Origin: an uncultured Opitutaceae bacterium
GTDB taxonomy: Bacteria > Verrucomicrobiota > Verrucomicrobiae > Opitutales > Opitutaceae
Assembly: GCA_946482625.1 (NCBI GenBank)
Contig: CAMLSH010000202.1
Coordinates: 1 to 7,096, forward strand
Length of the DNA: 7,096 bases
Direction of reading: 5' to 3'
Below are positions 4,505 through 7,096 of the stretch, in pieces; position 1 is the stretch's first letter; every line of letters starts with the position of its first letter. Below the pieces are notes generated by a model. That model did no database searches, was not told the origin of the DNA, and saw nothing but the letters and a program-made list of their open reading frames with translations. Made by a program: the position numbers and the translations under genes.

Positions 4505-6700
4505 ATGAAAAGCGCCGCCGCTCAACGCGAGGAAGATCTCTTCGAGGCAGCGCGCGAACGTCGGACATCGGCGGAGCGAAAAGCGTTCCTCGACCGCGCT
4601 TGCGTGAATGAACCGGAGTTGCGGGCGCGGCTCGACGGGTTGCTCGCGGCGGGGGACGAAGCGGAACCGTTTTTCGAGGAAGGCGGCGCACTGATCCGTT
4701 CAAAGCTGCCGGGCGAGGAGGCGATCGGGGCGAAGATCGGGCGCTACAAGCTCGTGCAGAAGATCGGCGAGGGCGGTTGCGGGGTTGTTTATCTGGCCGA
4801 GCAGGAAGAGCCGGTGCGGCGAAGCGTGGCGCTTAAGATCATCAAGCTCGGGATGGAGACGAAGAGCGTGATCGCCCGTTTCGAAGCGGAGCGGCAGGCG
4901 CTGGCGATGATGGATCACCCGAACATCGCGCGGGTCTTCGACGCGGGTGCGACCGACCGCGGGCCGCCTTATTTCGTGATGGAGTTGGTGCGTGGCGTGA
5001 AGATCACCGACTACTGCGACCAGAACCGCCTGAGCGTGGCGGAGCGGTTGGATCTGTTCATCCAGATCTGCCACGCGATCCAGCACGCGCATCAAAAAGG
5101 CATCATCCATGGAGACATCAAGCCGTCGAACGTGCTCGTCGAGGAACACGACGGCGAGGCGGTGCCGAAGGTGATCGACTTCGGGATCTCGAAGGCGACG
5201 GAGGCGCGGCTCACCGATAAACTTTTCACGACGTACGCGCAGCTCATCGGCACGCCCGCGTACATGAGCCCTGAGCAGGCGCAGATGGGCGGCGTGGATA
5301 TCGATACGCGCAGCGACATCTACAGCCTGGGCGTATTGCTCTACGAACTACTCGCCGGCCGCACGCCGTTCGATCCGAAGGAGCTGGCAGCGTCCGGGCT
5401 CGACGAGATGCGGAAGACCCTGCGCGAACGTGAACCGGCGCGGCCATCGGCACGGCTCAACGCGCTGCCGTTGCCGGAATTGATTAAGGCGGCGAGTGCC
5501 CGGCTGACCGATCCAGCGCGGTTGGTTTCATCGCTGCGCGGCGACCTCGACTGGATCGCGATGAAGGCGATGGAGAAGGACCGCGTGCGCCGCTACGAAA
5601 CGGCCAACGGCCTCGCGATGGACGTGCATCGCCATCTGAACAACGAGCCGGTTGCGGCGTGTCCCCCGAGCTGGGCGTACCGGTTGCAAAAACTCGTGCG
5701 ACGAAATCGGGTCGTCTTCATCGCGGGCAGTGCGGTGACGATCGCGCTGGTGGTGGGCATGAGCACGTCGACGTGGCTTTTCTTGAAGGAACGCGAGGCG
5801 CACAAACGCGCTCTCCTGGCCGAGCAGCAGCAGGCGCGCCTGCGTCAGGAGGCGGAGACACGGGAAAAAATCACGCAGGCGGCGCTGCTGGTGAGCCAGG
5901 AGCGTTTCGCGGAGGCGGACGCATTGTGGAAGGGGATTTCGCTCACGCAACCGACGCTGGAAGGCGCGGCGGTGGTGCGTGCGCTCGGTGAGTGGCACGC
6001 GCTCGAGAGCCGATGGCGCGAGGCGGCGGACCGTTTTCTGTCTTTGCTACGGGTGGATCACTTCGACGGCGTCGATGTAACGACGCTGGATTGCCTGCGC
6101 TGTGGGCCCGCTTTGATCGAGCTGGATGACCGGGACGGCTACGAACGCTTTCGTCGCGAGGCGATCGCTCGCTTTAGCGAGGTGACCTGCCCGTACCCGG
6201 ATCGTGTGGTGAAAATCAGTCTGCTTGGGCCGGCGGATGGGCGCGCAATCGGCTCGCTTGCGCCGCTGGCCGAGGCGACGCGGCAGTCTTTTGCCGAGGC
6301 CGAGGCGTCGGGCGACGTTTTTCAGGCGGCTTGGCGTGCGCTCGCGCTCGCGCTGCTGGAGTATCGAAAAAGCAACCACGCCGCTGCCGTGGCGTGGAGC
6401 GAGCGCTGCCTGGCCTCGCCCGATCAGAATGCAGCGCGGGCCTCGGCGGCCGGCGCGATCCTTGCGATGGCGCGGAAGCAGATGGGCGACGCGGAGGTGG
6501 CACGCGCCGAGTTGGGTACCGCACTCGGTTTGTTGGAGAACAAGTTCCGGAGCGGAATGGATCGTGGGCGCGGCACGCCGGTGCAGGGATTCTGGTTCGA
6601 CTTTGCATTTGCGCGGATTCTTCTGCGGGAGGCGGCCGTGGTGGTCGGGGCCGATGTGAAGCGGAAAGTGGAGACGGCCGGGGGGCCGGAGAAAAAATGA
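4505..6700 (+). CDS. Transmembrane Ser/Thr protein kinase with C-terminal helical (TPR-like) region
   Basis: This 731-residue protein starts at ATG 4505, chosen because it begins the usual short helical N-terminal region and follows the sigma factor stop by 23 bases. The kinase domain runs from about 79 to 290, with a wider conserved tail to about 385. It contains a glycine loop GEGGCG (88-93), VALK with Lys111 for ATP, a likely alpha-C Glu129, catalytic loop HGDIKPSN (202-209, Asp204, Asn209), DFG (225-227) and GTPAYMSPEQ (249-258). HGD replaces the usual HRD. A hydrophobic span (403-427) after a basic stretch is a single membrane segment, followed by a coiled-coil-like charged region (428-455) and about 270 residues of alanine-rich helical pairs resembling degenerate TPRs. 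The kinase is cytoplasmic and the C-terminal part is probably outside, acting as sensor or scaffold. Kinases of this layout are often encoded next to this type of sigma factor, so the sigma factor or its regulon is the likely target (inference). Confidence 0.93.
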   Translation: MKSAAAQREEDLFEAARERRTSAERKAFLDRACVNEPELRARLDGLLAAGDEAEPFFEEGGALIRSKLPGEEAIGAKIGRYKLVQKIGEGGCGVVYLAEQEEPVRRSVALKIIKLGMETKSVIARFEAERQALAMMDHPNIARVFDAGATDRGPPYFVMELVRGVKITDYCDQNRLSVAERLDLFIQICHAIQHAHQKGIIHGDIKPSNVLVEEHDGEAVPKVIDFGISKATEARLTDKLFTTYAQLIGTPAYMSPEQAQMGGVDIDTRSDIYSLGVLLYELLAGRTPFDPKELAASGLDEMRKTLREREPARPSARLNALPLPELIKAASARLTDPARLVSSLRGDLDWIAMKAMEKDRVRRYETANGLAMDVHRHLNNEPVAACPPSWAYRLQKLVRRNRVVFIAGSAVTIALVVGMSTSTWLFLKEREAHKRALLAEQQQARLRQEAETREKITQAALLVSQERFAEADALWKGISLTQPTLEGAAVVRALGEWHALESRWREAADRFLSLLRVDHFDGVDVTTLDCLRCGPALIELDDRDGYERFRREAIARFSEVTCPYPDRVVKISLLGPADGRAIGSLAPLAEATRQSFAEAEASGDVFQAAWRALALALLEYRKSNHAAAVAWSERCLASPDQNAARASAAGAILAMARKQMGDAEVARAELGTALGLLENKFRSGMDRGRGTPVQGFWFDFAFARILLREAAVVVGADVKRKVETAGGPEKK

Positions 6701-6802
6701 GCGTGGCGGCGACGGGGCTGCGTTCCGAGGTGGAGCGGGCCGTCCCGGCGCGCTGGGCGATGGCTGATCGCGAAAGACGGGGAATCGCGGGCGGGGTCGA
6801 AC

Positions 6803-6823
6803 AACGCGCTCGGAGTGCGCGTT
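6803..6823. terminator. Hairpin between convergent genes, possible bidirectional terminator
   Basis: AACGCGC (6803-6809) and GCGCGTT (6817-6823) form a perfect seven-pair, GC-rich stem with a seven-base loop. It lies between the kinase stop (6700) and the convergent aminotransferase stop (6834). Neither strand has a proper T-run after it, so it would be a weak or factor-assisted terminator, or a 3' stabilising structure. The rest of 6701-6833 shows no gene. Confidence 0.45.
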
Positions 6824-6833
6824 CTACCTCGGA

Positions 6834-7096
6834 TTATTTGCGGAGCTTGAGGAGCTTTTCGCCGGCGGCGTGGAGCGTCGCGGGTTTTTTGGCGAAGTTC
6901 AGGCGGACGTAGCGGTTTTCCGGAGTCGGGAAGAAACTGGAGCCGGGGACGGGGGCGACGCCGATGTCTTTGGTCATCCAGTGGGCGCACTCGACGTCGC
7001 TGGCGAAACCGAGCGGGGAGACGTCGAGCATGACGAAGTAGGCGCCTTCGGGGCGCGTGTAGCTGAGGCCGGTTTTGTCGAGGTAGCCGCAGAGGA
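6834..7096 (-). CDS. PLP-dependent class I/II aminotransferase, C-terminal fragment (5' end outside window)
   Basis: The minus strand is open from the right edge to TAA at 6834-6836, giving the last 86 residues of a longer protein. PEGAYFVMLDVS, then DIGVAPVPGSSFFP, then RYVRLNFAK match the C-terminal small domain of fold-type I aminotransferases. The Arg of VRLNFA corresponds to the residue that binds the substrate alpha-carboxylate. Full-length members are about 380-400 residues and transfer amino groups between amino acids and 2-oxo acids using pyridoxal phosphate; the PLP lysine lies outside the window. The PGSSF and VRLNFA wording is reminiscent of the methionine/kynurenine/aspartate-type aminotransferases, but the fragment is too short to choose a substrate. 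The gene converges on the sigma factor-kinase operon and ends 133 bases after the kinase stop. Confidence 0.85.
   Translation of the reverse strand, partial: LCGYLDKTGLSYTRPEGAYFVMLDVSPLGFASDVECAHWMTKDIGVAPVPGSSFFPTPENRYVRLNFAKKPATLHAAGEKLLKLRK

Noticed and set aside
3876..4703. Minus-strand open frame of 275 codons opposite the sigma factor
   Set aside because: It lies antisense to the well-supported sigma factor and kinase start, is Arg/Pro-rich and has no recognisable domain; it is a GC-driven shadow frame.
6331..6912. Plus-strand open frame of 193 codons across the kinase end
   Set aside because: It is an out-of-frame reading of the kinase C-terminus that continues into the convergent gene; Arg/Gly-rich with no motif.

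Overview
This is a GC-rich bacterial window. It looks like a member of the Verrucomicrobiota, most plausibly an Opitutaceae-type organism. The reasons are a PEP-CTERM surface protein, a long ECF-type sigma factor of the kind found in Planctomycetes, Verrucomicrobia and Acidobacteria, a membrane Ser/Thr kinase encoded directly behind it, and the high GC content with long antisense open frames. The assignment is inference from gene content, not from a marker gene.

Layout, left to right. (1) The minus strand from 941 to the left edge encodes the N-terminal ~313 residues of an adenylate-forming enzyme related to phenylacetate-CoA ligase; its C-terminus lies outside the window. (2) A strong intrinsic terminator at 1022-1055 closes a minus-strand gene (1077-1886) for a 269-residue secreted PEP-CTERM protein. 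(3) A 490-base gap (1887-2376) has no convincing gene but holds a cluster of inverted repeats that would form hairpins in the leader of the PEP-CTERM transcript. (4) A minus-strand gene (2377-3243) encodes a six-helix rhomboid-like membrane protein that keeps the GxSG serine but appears to lack the partner histidine. (5) Divergent from it is a 60-residue small protein gene (3415-3597) of unknown function. (6) After a ~310-base gap comes a plus-strand two-gene operon: an ECF-like sigma factor (3906-4481, probably TTG start) and a 731-residue transmembrane Ser/Thr protein kinase (4505-6700). (7) A hairpin at 6803-6823 separates this operon from a convergent minus-strand gene, of which only the C-terminal 86 residues of a PLP-dependent class I/II aminotransferase lie in the window.

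The clearest functional unit is the sigma factor-kinase pair. Such pairs are known in these phyla and probably convert a signal sensed by the kinase's C-terminal half into altered transcription. The PEP-CTERM protein would be exported and processed by an exosortase encoded elsewhere. The remaining genes have no evident functional link to each other. I see no mobile element, tRNA, rRNA or CRISPR array. I did not find a clear undescribed system; the leads most worth checking are the structured PEP-CTERM leader, the degenerate rhomboid and the HGD-type catalytic loop of the kinase.
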